A stretch of 64,000 nt of DNA from Halobiforma lacisalsi AJ5. GTDB lineage: Archaea > Halobacteriota > Halobacteria > Halobacteriales > Natrialbaceae. Location: assembly GCF_000226975.2 (NCBI RefSeq), contig NZ_CP019285.1, positions 930,001 through 994,000 of the forward strand. Direction: 5' to 3'. Shown piece by piece: positions 45,786 to 53,799 of this stretch. A program made the position numbers and the translations under genes. Position 1 is the stretch's first letter. Every line of letters begins with the position of its first letter. The notes under the pieces are model-generated. The model saw nothing but the letters and a program-made list of their open reading frames with translations. It had not been told where the DNA came from and made no database searches.

Positions 45786-45895
45786 CGCTGTTCTAGTTCG
45801 AACTAGTAACTAAATACAACTCCTCTAGTAAAAATTCTATTTTGCTAGGAGTGCGGATATTGTTTCTGCTAACAGGTAATAAAACCTGTCTCTCT
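45786..45895. other. Candidate DNA-unwinding element
   Basis: AT-rich interval between the two inverted ORBs. It includes the perfect palindrome CTAGTTCGAACTAG (45793-45806), several CTAGTA motifs and an ACAGGT-AATAAA-ACCTGT hairpin (about 45871-45888). The GC-rich chromosome around it makes it the natural melting site. Confidence 0.75.
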
Positions 45896-45931
45896 AGAGA
45901 CCCCTCCCTCCCCCACCCCCTCTCGGACTGT

Positions 45932-45960
45932 TCCACTTGAAACAAAGGGGTGGGGGGGGG
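45932..45960 (+). repeat. ORB element B with G-string
   Basis: TCCACTTGAAACAAAGGGGT at 45932-45951 followed by nine G up to 45960, in inverted orientation to ORB A across the AT-rich region. Confidence 0.92.
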
Positions 45961-46312
45961 CTTCTCGATGACCGGTCGGATTTCTAACCTTTCCTGATCG
46001 TCCGCGAACTCCCGAGCAGACCATTCATTGATCGGACAATTCGCCCCGCCGATCCACGCTTTCTCTCGGTCATGAACCGTCGCTCCAGGGTTCCAGGTTG
46101 ATCCGCCGCGTCTCCCTTCCGGCCTGTTTTCCCACAACGTCTCACTCGACTGCAGGTTTTCTCCCGGCTCCCGCCCTCGAGCGCTCGACTGGGGGAATGG
46201 TCGAATTGGTCTCGTTCGACGTCCATGCCGACACTGATGCCGACCTCGAGTGCGATGAACAGCCGACCAGCCCACGAGTCCATACGCGCTACACGCGCCT
46301 GCGCAGAGACCA

Positions 46313-46364
46313 CACCCACAGCTATCGATAAAGACGAGTCACCCACAGCTACGGCAAAGACGAG
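46313..46364 (+). repeat. 27-bp imperfect direct repeat (two copies)
   Basis: CACCCACAGCTA followed by six or seven variable bases and AAGACGAG occurs twice, at 46313-46338 and 46340-46364, between ORB B and orc1. Confidence 0.8.
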
Positions 46365-46384
46365 CGTCCGTTTCTCGGACCAAT

Positions 46385-46470
46385 CTATAGTAACAACTGC
46401 AACTATTCACACACTGATCGCCGATCCGTCTGGCGATCAGATGTGCACTGACTTGCAGTGGCTACTATAG
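46385..46470. mobile_element. 86-bp near-palindromic MITE-like element
   Basis: Terminal arms CTATAGTAACAACTGCAA (46385-46402) and, inverted, CTATAGTAGCCACTGCAA (from 46470) match at 16 of 18 bases. Further in, CTGATCGCC (46414-46422) pairs with GGCGATCAG (46432-46440). The whole unit can form a cruciform. No coding capacity. Confidence 0.65.
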
Positions 46471-46848
46471 CGCTCCCTCCAACGATTGGTCCAACGAACG
46501 AGGCAATCCCTCGAACGGACGACTCCCGTCCTCGCCACGAGCTATCAATCGACGATCACGAAACTCGGTTTCGACCTGAAACGATGGGTCCTTTTCCACG
46601 AAATCCCGTCCCCCACCGTTCTCGAGGACCAAACCCGGGGTAGACCGACCGACGAGGAGGTCTTCGATCACGGATTTGAACGAAGGGAAGAATTTAAGAC
46701 CTCACTGTTCCTCTGTTTCGTTTGCATCAACTGGACCCGAGCCGGGGTGGCTGAAAAGCAGACGGGCCGCACTGGCCCACCGGAACCTCGATATACCTGG
46801 TTTTGGGTTCGGTATTCCACTCGAAATCAGGGGGTACGTGTACGACGG

Positions 46849-48627
46849 ATGTCAGACGACAATACGGAAAGGACAGCCCCGGACAAGGTCGACGTCGGGA
46901 GTACCGACGGGTTCTCGACGGATCTCGGCGGGACCGACTTCGGGGACGACCTCGGCGAAGACGAACCGAAACAGGGATTGTTCGACGATCTGCTCAGCGG
47001 AGAACCGATATTCGAGAACAAAGAGGTTCTCAGACCGTCATACACCCCGCACGAACTCCCACACAGGAGCGACCAGATCAACAAGATGGCGACGATTCTG
47101 GTCGCCGCGCTGCGCGGGGAGACCCCGTCGAACATCCTGATCTACGGGAAGACGGGGACCGGGAAGACCGCCAGCGCGAAGTTCGTGAGCAAGGAACTCG
47201 AGAGCACGTCCCAGAAGTACAGCGTCCCGTGTGACGTCGAGTACATCAACTGCGAGGTGACCGACACCCAGTATCGCGTGCTCGCCCAGCTCGCGAACAA
47301 GTTCATCGAGAAGAACAAGGACCGGATCGACGACCGGATCGACTCGCTGCGGGACCTCCTCGAGGAACTCGACGACTACGACGCTGAACGCGACGCCGGG
47401 GTCGAGACGAACCGATCGGGGGGTGACGACGCCGACCTCTTCGACTCCTCGAGCGAGGGGCTGGGGGGCAGCGACGATCCGAACACCTCTATTTCGTCTG
47501 GAGAGTTCGAAACGTCTTCGTCTGGCGATTCGACAGGTGAAACGGAGGGGTCGACCGGGGACCCGCCCGCCGACCGATCGGCGGACCCCGCGGACGAGGC
47601 AGCGTTCGCGACCGACGAGACGCTCGAGGACGCTCGAGGGGGGGACGGCGCGGCCGATCATCCGCTCGCGTCCACGCCGTTCGATTCCCGCGTGGAGGTC
47701 GAAGAACGGATCGACTCCCTGCAAGAGGACCGGGACTCGTTCGAAGAGGTCCCGATGACGGGATGGCCCACGGACCGGGTCTACAACGTCTTCTTCGACG
47801 CCGTCGACTACGACGAGCGGGTCGTCGTGATCATGCTCGACGAGATCGACAAACTCGTCGAGAAAAGCGGCGACGACACCCTCTACAACCTCTCGCGGAT
47901 GAACTCCGAACTCGAGAACTCCCGGGTATCGATCATCGGCATCTCGAACGACCTCAAGTTCACCGACTTCCTCGACCCTCGCGTGAAGTCCTCGCTCGGC
48001 GAAGAAGAGATCGTCTTCCCGCCGTACGACGCGAACCAGTTACGGGACATCCTCGAGCACCGGTCGGAGGTCGCGTTCAAGGGCGGCGCGCTCTCCGAGG
48101 ACGTCATCCCGCTGTGTGCGGCCTTCGCCGCACAGGAACACGGCGACGCGCGCCGTGCACTGGACCTGCTACGAACCGCGGGCGAACTCGCGGAGCGTTC
48201 CCAGGCCGAGACGATCGTCGAGGAACACGTCCGGCAGGCCCAGGACAAGATCGAACTCGACCGCGTCGTCGAGGTCGTCCGTACCCTGCCCACGCAGTCG
48301 AAACTGGTCCTCTTCGCGATCATCCTGCTCGAGAAAAACGGCGTCCACAGCATCAACACGGGCGAGGTGTTCAACATCTACAAGCGCCTCTGCGAGGAAA
48401 TCGACGCCGACGTCCTCACCCAGCGGCGCGTGACGGACCTGATCAGCGAACTCGACATGCTCGGCATCGTCAACGCCGTCGTCGTCTCGAAGGGCCGGTA
48501 CGGCCGGACCAAGGAGATCAGCCTCTCGGTGCCGCTCGAGGAGACCGAGGCGGTCCTGCTGTCGGACTCGCGGCTGTCCGATATCGACGACGTGCAACCG
48601 TTCGTTCAGGCGCGATTCGAGAATTAG
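46849..48627 (+). CDS. orc1: Origin-binding initiator Orc1/Cdc6
   Basis: A 592-aa AAA+ replication initiator which should bind the ORBs of oriC1 and load MCM. Walker A YGKTGTGKTASAKF near residue 100, Walker B VVIMLDEIDKLVEK near 327, sensor 1 VSIIGISND near 360, sensor 2 GDARRALDLLR near 432, and a C-terminal winged-helix domain (about 490-590). Between Walker A and B an acidic Ser/Gly-rich insertion of over 100 residues (about 180-295) makes it longer than crenarchaeal relatives. The DNA coding for this insertion contains ORB-like sites. Start ATG at 46849 gives MSDDNTERTAPDKV. Confidence 0.96.
   Translation: MSDDNTERTAPDKVDVGSTDGFSTDLGGTDFGDDLGEDEPKQGLFDDLLSGEPIFENKEVLRPSYTPHELPHRSDQINKMATILVAALRGETPSNILIYGKTGTGKTASAKFVSKELESTSQKYSVPCDVEYINCEVTDTQYRVLAQLANKFIEKNKDRIDDRIDSLRDLLEELDDYDAERDAGVETNRSGGDDADLFDSSSEGLGGSDDPNTSISSGEFETSSSGDSTGETEGSTGDPPADRSADPADEAAFATDETLEDARGGDGAADHPLASTPFDSRVEVEERIDSLQEDRDSFEEVPMTGWPTDRVYNVFFDAVDYDERVVVIMLDEIDKLVEKSGDDTLYNLSRMNSELENSRVSIIGISNDLKFTDFLDPRVKSSLGEEEIVFPPYDANQLRDILEHRSEVAFKGGALSEDVIPLCAAFAAQEHGDARRALDLLRTAGELAERSQAETIVEEHVRQAQDKIELDRVVEVVRTLPTQSKLVLFAIILLEKNGVHSINTGEVFNIYKRLCEEIDADVLTQRRVTDLISELDMLGIVNAVVVSKGRYGRTKEISLSVPLEETEAVLLSDSRLSDIDDVQPFVQARFEN
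47483..47551. repeat. Intragenic ORB-like inverted pair in orc1
   Basis: On the plus strand GACAGGTGAAACGGAGGGGT (47532-47551) matches 17 of 20 bases of the ORB found in the PolD gene. On the minus strand a weaker copy (47483-47502) matches 15 of 20, in the same outward orientation. Confidence 0.6.
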
Positions 48628-48729
48628 GGCCCTAGGGCTCGTTCCGGAGTTTCCTCGCCGACTCGAGGAGACTCCCGCTCGTTCGAACCCATCGATGGAT
48701 CGATATACGAGCGGTCGCTTCGCTCGCGT

Positions 48730-49197
48730 ATGAGACGACGACTCGTCCTCGCCTCCACGGGAAGCATTGTCCTCACCTCGCTTTCGGGGTGTCTCTCGAG
48801 CGTCCGCGGATTCTTCCGAGACGACGAGATCGATGGCCACGAGAGCGGGGAGATCGAAGTGGTCGTCGAGGGCGAGTCGATCGACTTCACGGCGGATCGG
48901 TTCCAGGCCGAGAACGCCGAGGACTCCTCGGTCTACTTTCACTTCCACGAGGGCCACGAACCGTGGTTCATGGAACGCAAGCGGGTGACGTTCGCTGAAG
49001 CGATCGATCTCCTCCCCCACTTCGCGTACGAGAACGCAGACGGGAACCACGTCGTCACGTTCGACGGGACGACCTACGACGAACGCGACGGGGGGACGAC
49101 GATCCGGTTCGAGATCAACGGGGAAGCGGTCGACCCGACCGAACGAAAGCTGTACGACGGCGACGAACTGTTCCTCGAGATCGCGACCGAGGACTGA
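48730..49197 (+). CDS. Lipoprotein of unknown function
   Basis: A 155-aa exported protein. MRRRLVLASTGSIVLTSLSGCLSS has a twin Arg start and lipobox Cys, so a lipid anchor is probable. The mature part (GEIEVVVEGESIDFTADRFQ, SSVYFHFHEGHEPWFMERK, YDGDELFLEIATED) looks like a small beta fold. No family name recognised. It lies 102 bp behind orc1 on the same strand. Confidence 0.78.
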   Translation: MRRRLVLASTGSIVLTSLSGCLSSVRGFFRDDEIDGHESGEIEVVVEGESIDFTADRFQAENAEDSSVYFHFHEGHEPWFMERKRVTFAEAIDLLPHFAYENADGNHVVTFDGTTYDERDGGTTIRFEINGEAVDPTERKLYDGDELFLEIATED

Positions 49198-49230
49198 TTC
49201 CGGGTCGGCGGGACGGCGACCCTCTCGGTG

Positions 49231-49250
49231 ACCCCTCCGTTTCGCCTCGA
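49231..49250 (-). repeat. Intergenic ORB-like element
   Basis: On the plus strand ACCCCTCCGTTTCGCCTCGA, i.e. the reverse complement of an ORB, with 17 of 20 bases identical to the PolD-gene copy. It lies between the lipoprotein and the end of sec11. Confidence 0.6.
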
Positions 49251-49287
49251 GCGGCTGCTCGCGTTCTCGAGTCGACGAACTCGGCCG

Positions 49288-50304
49288 TCACTTCCGGGGC
49301 CGATTCTGATTCCGATCCGGATTTCGCTTCTGATTTCGATTCCGGTGGTGGACTCGCGTCGCGACGCCGACGCCGGCGGCGACCCCCGCGCTCCCGAGAG
49401 CGCCGACCGTTCCGATCGTGCCGACGACTCCGGTGCCCGTACCTGTGCTCACAGGCACGATCGTGCCGGCCATGATCTCGTCGAAGAACAGGCGGACGTG
49501 GCCGAGCCACGGGATCCGGAACGTGGCCTTGCCGGTGACCCACTCCGGTTTCACGACGTCCGTTCGCGCGCCGCCCCGGTACTGGTCGTAGCCATCGTTG
49601 GCGTCGCCTTTCGTGACGAACCCGTCGTATCGGGCCGGACAGCTCCTGACCTCTTCGCAGGTGGCGTCGCCGACGAACTCCTCGTTGGCCTTCGTCTCGA
49701 CCCAGTTCTCGCCCTCATCGACCCAGAAGTGGGCGCGATGGATCACCGGCGTCTGTCGTTCGCTGCCGTCCGGCCTGAAGACGATCACGTCGCCGGCCTG
49801 TCCGAACTTCTCGTGGTCGCCCTGACCGTTCTCGAGGGTAACGACCCCGGTGTCGCCGACGGAGTCGTCACCGACGAACCGGTCCTCGTCGACGACGAAG
49901 ATCAGATCGCCTCGTTCCATGTTCGGTTCCATGCTGCCGCTCTCGACGGCGACCAGCGGGGGCCAGACCCCGCTGACCGCGAACAGCAGCAGGCCGACGA
50001 CGGCGACGATGGCCACGCTGCTGAGGACGTCGCGGACGAGTACCGCGGGTTCGTCGTCGGTTCGGAGGAACCAGCGGACGACGCCGTCGTCCTCGATGGT
50101 GACGTCGCTGGTTCCGGTTCTGCTCCCGCCGTCGCTGCTGTCACCGGCGCGGTCCCGAGTCGTCCGAGGCCGATCACCCGAGCCATGGGTTTCGGCTTCG
50201 GATTCGGTCTCGGCTTCGGCCTCGGTTTCGGCAGAAGACGGGCCGCCGAACGACGGCTCGTCCTCGTCGCGCTCGTCGGAACCGCCGGCGTCTCGACCGC
50301 TCAT
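49288..50304 (-). CDS. sec11: Signal peptidase I, archaeal Sec11 type
   Basis: A 338-aa S26 protease removing Sec signal peptides. An acidic N terminus of about 80 residues precedes a helix (VLSSVAIVAVVGLLLFAVSG), then the catalytic Ser in VESGSMEPNMERGDLIF near 125, the His in TPVIHRAHFWV near 188 and the Asp region in VTKGDANDGYDQYR near 230; a second helix lies near the C terminus, followed by a basic NRNQKRN tail. Start ATG at 50304. Placement between orc1 and the PolD small subunit gene is conserved in haloarchaea. Confidence 0.92.
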   Translation of the reverse strand: MSGRDAGGSDERDEDEPSFGGPSSAETEAEAETESEAETHGSGDRPRTTRDRAGDSSDGGSRTGTSDVTIEDDGVVRWFLRTDDEPAVLVRDVLSSVAIVAVVGLLLFAVSGVWPPLVAVESGSMEPNMERGDLIFVVDEDRFVGDDSVGDTGVVTLENGQGDHEKFGQAGDVIVFRPDGSERQTPVIHRAHFWVDEGENWVETKANEEFVGDATCEEVRSCPARYDGFVTKGDANDGYDQYRGGARTDVVKPEWVTGKATFRIPWLGHVRLFFDEIMAGTIVPVSTGTGTGVVGTIGTVGALGSAGVAAGVGVATRVHHRNRNQKRNPDRNQNRPRK

Positions 50305-50451
50305 TGCCACGGGTTTTGCCGGGGGCGGCAATCAACTTTCCCCTCGATCGTTTGCCCGACGCTCGGGGTGGTTCCGATCGGCGCGTTTCGCGCCCCGGAA
50401 ACGGCCCGCCGATTCGCTACCCTTTTTTCCCCGGTCACCAACGTGAGTCGT

Positions 50452-52011
50452 GTGCCACTCGAGGCTCCCGCCCGGATCGTTAGCGAACTCACGAGTCGCG
50501 GCTACAACGCCGAGCGCGAGGCGGTGACGCGACTCGCTGCGGCCGACCACACGGATGCGACCCTAGAGCGGGTCCTCGAGGAGTTACCCGAGGACGCGCT
50601 GGTCGTCCGCACGGAGCACGTCGAGGCCGCGCTGTCGGCGCTCGAGTCGCCGGCGTCGCGACCCGCGGCCGACGCCGCGGCCGAAACGGCCGACCCCTCC
50701 GTTTCAACTGGAACTCCCGAACCCACAGCAGGCGAATCGGTCGACGCGTCTCCAGTTGAAACGGAGGGGTCTTTGACGGGGGCGGGACGGTCGGTCGATC
50801 CCGAACTCCGGTCGCTCGAGATCGTCGGGGACATGACCGGCGAGAGCACTGGGACGGGCGAGTACGAGGACTTCGTCTCTGTGTTCCGGGACCGACTCGA
50901 CAAACTCGGTGCAAAGCTCCGCGGTCGGGTCAACCATCGACCGGCGACGGCGATCGAGGGCATGCCGGGCGGCAGCGAGGTCGCGATGGTCGGGCTGGTC
51001 AACGACGTCCGGTCGACGGCCAGCGGCCACTGGCTGATCGAACTCGAGGACGCGACCGGAACCTTCCCGTGGCTCGTGATGAAGGATCGGGACTACGTCG
51101 ATCTGGTCGACGAACTGCTCTGTGACGAGGCGCTGGCGATGGAGGGAACCCTCGCGGACGACTCGGGCATCGCGTTCGTCGACTCGATGTACTTTCCGGA
51201 CGTCCCCCGGACGTACGAGCCGTCGACGGCCGATCGTCACGTCCAGGCGGCGCTAATAAGCGACGTCCACGTCGGCAGCGAGGAGTTCATGGCCCAGGCC
51301 TGGAACGACTTCGCCGACTGGCTCCACACCGAGGAGGCCCAGCACGTCGAGTACCTGCTGCTCGCGGGCGATATGGTGGAAGGCGTCGGCGTCTACCCCG
51401 ATCAGGACGAGGAACTCGAGATCGTCGACATCTACGAGCAGTACGAGGCGTTCAACGAGTACCTGAAGAAGGTGCCGGGCGACATCGAGATCGTCATGAT
51501 CCCCGGCAACCACGACGCGGTGCGGCTCGCCGAGCCCCAGCCGGGTTTCGACGAGGAACTCCGGGAGATCATGTCGGCCCACGATCCCCGGATCGTCAGC
51601 AACCCCTCGACGGTGACCCTCGAGGGGGTCTCGGTGCTGATGTACCACGGGGTGTCGCTGGACGAAGTCATCGCGGAACTGCCGGAGGAAAAGGCCAGCT
51701 ACGACGATCCCCACAGGGCGATGTACCAGCTTCTGAAGAAGCGCCACGTCGCACCCCAGTTCGGGGGCCACACGCGGCTCGCGCCCGAAGAGGAGGACTA
51801 CCTCGTCATCGACGAGGTGCCCGATATCTTCCACACGGGTCACGTCCACAAACTCGGCTTCGGGAAGTACCACAACGTGCTGGCGATCAACTCCGGCTGC
51901 TGGCAGGCCCAGACCGACTTCCAGAAGAGCGTCAACATCGACCCGGACGCCGGCTACGCGCCGATCGTCGACCTGGATACGCTGGACGTGACGGTCCAGA
52001 AGTTCAGCTGA
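50452..52011 (+). CDS. polD1: DNA polymerase D small subunit (DP1), 3'-5' exonuclease
   Basis: A 519-aa subunit of the replicative family D polymerase. N-terminal helical domain (about 1-70), a Ser/Thr/Glu-rich linker (about 70-115), an OB fold (about 160-250), and the calcineurin-like phosphodiesterase domain that carries proofreading: LISDVHVGSEEF, LLLAGDMVEG, IPGNHDAVR, LMYHGVS, FGGHTRLAP, HTGHVHKLG. GTG at 50452 gives (M)PLEAPARIV; a GTG at 50443 is the alternative. The linker is encoded by DNA bearing an exact inverted ORB pair. Confidence 0.94.
   Translation: MPLEAPARIVSELTSRGYNAEREAVTRLAAADHTDATLERVLEELPEDALVVRTEHVEAALSALESPASRPAADAAAETADPSVSTGTPEPTAGESVDASPVETEGSLTGAGRSVDPELRSLEIVGDMTGESTGTGEYEDFVSVFRDRLDKLGAKLRGRVNHRPATAIEGMPGGSEVAMVGLVNDVRSTASGHWLIELEDATGTFPWLVMKDRDYVDLVDELLCDEALAMEGTLADDSGIAFVDSMYFPDVPRTYEPSTADRHVQAALISDVHVGSEEFMAQAWNDFADWLHTEEAQHVEYLLLAGDMVEGVGVYPDQDEELEIVDIYEQYEAFNEYLKKVPGDIEIVMIPGNHDAVRLAEPQPGFDEELREIMSAHDPRIVSNPSTVTLEGVSVLMYHGVSLDEVIAELPEEKASYDDPHRAMYQLLKKRHVAPQFGGHTRLAPEEEDYLVIDEVPDIFHTGHVHKLGFGKYHNVLAINSGCWQAQTDFQKSVNIDPDAGYAPIVDLDTLDVTVQKFS
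50693..50770. repeat. Exact inverted pair of ORB-like 20-mers inside polD1
   Basis: TCCAGTTGAAACGGAGGGGT occurs on the plus strand at 50751-50770 and exactly on the minus strand at 50693-50712, separated by 38 bp, with the G-rich ends pointing outward as at oriC1. The core differs from oriC1 ORB A at two positions. Confidence 0.9.
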
Positions 52012-52100
52012 GAACACTCCCGTTTTTCAGTGACTCGAGCGCTCGAGCGCCGCGCCGGTGGGTCGCTCGAGCACGTGGCCAACGCGATAGCGTCGGGAGA

Positions 52101-52748
52101 CTACTCCTTGGGCGCCGACGCGTCGGATTCCTCCGCGTCGTCGACGAACACCCGCGTTCGGAGGTACGCCTCGAGTTCTTCCCGCGCCGCCCGGACGGGT
52201 TCGTGGGTACCGGTCGTCGCGCGCTGGTTTCGCGCGCCGTGGACCGTCGCCACGATGAAGTCGGCGGTCCGCTCCGGATCGACGTCTCGGAACACGCCCT
52301 GGTCGATCCCGGCACGGACGACCTCGGCGACGTGGCTCCGATGGAAGTCGTCGGTCGCGGCGAACTGTTCCCGGTAGGCGTCGTCGTGGGGTGCCTGTCC
52401 GCGCAGCGCCTCGATCGCTTCCATGAAATCGACGTGTTCGGGCTCGAAGGAATCGGGCAGCGCGTAGTCGACGAGCGTCCGGAGGTGCTCCCGGGCGTCG
52501 TCGAACTCGCCGTCGATCGGCATATCCTCCTCGAGCCGCTCGAGGAGGAACTCGAGGAAGGCCACGAGCAGTTCGTCTTTCGCGTCGTAGTGCTGGTAGA
52601 TCAGCGACTTGCTCTTGGGGAACTCGTCGCCGATGCGCTGAATCGTGAGATCCGAGTAGCCGTGTTTCCGCAGTGCCTCGTAGGTTGCTCGCATGATCTG
52701 GGTGTGGGTATCGTCCGGCGAGCAGTCGAAGAGCCCCTGTTCACTCAT
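52101..52748 (-). CDS. TetR/AcrR-family regulator
   Basis: A 215-aa repressor. The HTH is IMRATYEALRKHGYSDLTIQ to KSKSLIYQHYDAKDELL (about residues 18-60), followed by a helical ligand domain. It lies next to an ABC-2 exporter operon on the same strand and reads away from it; a TGAATA-type dyad directly before its start suggests autoregulation. Ligand unknown, likely the exporter's substrate. Confidence 0.9.
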   Translation of the reverse strand: MSEQGLFDCSPDDTHTQIMRATYEALRKHGYSDLTIQRIGDEFPKSKSLIYQHYDAKDELLVAFLEFLLERLEEDMPIDGEFDDAREHLRTLVDYALPDSFEPEHVDFMEAIEALRGQAPHDDAYREQFAATDDFHRSHVAEVVRAGIDQGVFRDVDPERTADFIVATVHGARNQRATTGTHEPVRAAREELEAYLRTRVFVDDAEESDASAPKE

Positions 52749-52750
52749 TG

Positions 52751-52768
52751 TGAATAAATATTCATTCA
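52751..52768. promoter_or_regulatory. Candidate TetR operator
   Basis: TGAATAAATATTCATTCA, with perfect TGAATA/TATTCA arms, covers the expected transcription start of the regulator gene; a TATA-like TTATATGC lies about 25 bp upstream on the minus strand (52774-52781). Confidence 0.6.
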
Positions 52769-52911
52769 GGAAGCATATAACTTATTACTTCGTCCGATCT
52801 CGAAGCATCGTCTGTACCCCACGTGCTGGGAGTAGCCGACGGCAGTCACTCGACGCTTGCCGACACCGCCGTCGAGTGACCGAGAGTCGCGCTTCGGGTG
52901 GGTGGAACTCG

Positions 52912-53799
52912 TCATTTCACGTTGGAACTCGAAGCACGGGACAACAGATAAACTGCGATAGCACCGAACACGAGGTCGAGTCCGATCAGGACGGCGACAC
53001 CCGGTGCGACGCCGTTGAGGGCGCCGTCGAACCACGAGACCTCGACGACCGTCATGACGTCTTGGTCGATCATGAGCGAGCGTGCGGCGTCGACCCCGTA
53101 GGTAACCGGATTGAAGCGAGCGAACGTCCGAATCCACTCCGGTAGGGTCTCGAGGGGGAGGAACGCGCTCGACAGAAACAACAGCGGAAACTGTAACAGG
53201 TTCGCGCCGATGATCGTCGATTCCTGATCCCGGGTGAGGATCGCCAGTGCGTTCGAGAACGCGACGAACCAGAGCGAAAACAGGATACCGATCGCGACGA
53301 TGCCGACGGCACCGGCGATACCGGTGACGATCTCCGCGCCGAGCAGGACGCCGAGTCCGAGGATGATGGCGATCTGAACGGCGATCCGGAACACCTCCGC
53401 GGCGGTCTTGCCGACGAAGACGGCCGTGCGGTTCATCGGCGTCACGAGCACCTTCTCGAACATTCCGTTCTCGATGTCGTTGACCAGCCCCACGCCCGAC
53501 GTGATGGCCGCCGCGAGCGCGACCTGGATCGCGATCGCGGGGACGAGGTACGTCTCGTAACTGATCCCGGGAATCCCCCGATTGACGGCGCCGCCGGCCA
53601 CGTTCCCGAACACCTCCGTGAACAACACGAGGAAAATGATCGGCTGTACGAGCGAGACGACCAGAACGAACGGGTTCCGAACGGCCTTGCGGTTCCACCG
53701 CTTGAAGTTTACCCACGCGTCCCCGGCGAAGGTGTTTCCGGAGCGTGCGTCCGGCCCTGCCGAGGTCGCCGTGTCTTCGTCGGCACCCGGCAGACTCAT
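52912..53799 (-). CDS. ABC-2 type transporter permease
   Basis: A 295-aa membrane subunit with six helices, containing VVSLVQPIIFLVLFTEVFGN, GMFEKVLVTPMNRTAVFVGK (the ABC-2 EKVL motif) and LLFLSSAFLPLETLPEWIRTFARFNPVTY. It exports drugs, lipids or polysaccharide-like substrates with the ATPase encoded just before it; the ATPase stop overlaps this ATG by four bases. Confidence 0.92.
   Translation of the reverse strand: MSLPGADEDTATSAGPDARSGNTFAGDAWVNFKRWNRKAVRNPFVLVVSLVQPIIFLVLFTEVFGNVAGGAVNRGIPGISYETYLVPAIAIQVALAAAITSGVGLVNDIENGMFEKVLVTPMNRTAVFVGKTAAEVFRIAVQIAIILGLGVLLGAEIVTGIAGAVGIVAIGILFSLWFVAFSNALAILTRDQESTIIGANLLQFPLLFLSSAFLPLETLPEWIRTFARFNPVTYGVDAARSLMIDQDVMTVVEVSWFDGALNGVAPGVAVLIGLDLVFGAIAVYLLSRASSSNVK

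Larger units (their letters stand above)
45431..46848. other. oriC1: Replication origin oriC1
   Basis: A 1.4-kb gene-free interval between oapA (-) and orc1 (+), the arrangement of the main haloarchaeal origin. It contains two inverted ORB elements with outward G-strings (45618-45645 and 45932-45960), an AT-rich region between them (45786-45895), a 27-bp direct repeat (46313-46364), an 86-bp MITE-like palindrome (46385-46470) and the orc1 promoter (TATA-like AATTTAAG near 46691). Confidence 0.93.

Noticed and set aside
46313-46364. CRISPR array
   Set aside because: Only two imperfect repeats with no unique spacer and no cas genes nearby.
49290-49345. GATTCC/GATTTC repeats as an origin or ORB element
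   Set aside because: They code for the Asn/Arg/Lys-rich end of sec11 on the minus strand and do not resemble ORBs.
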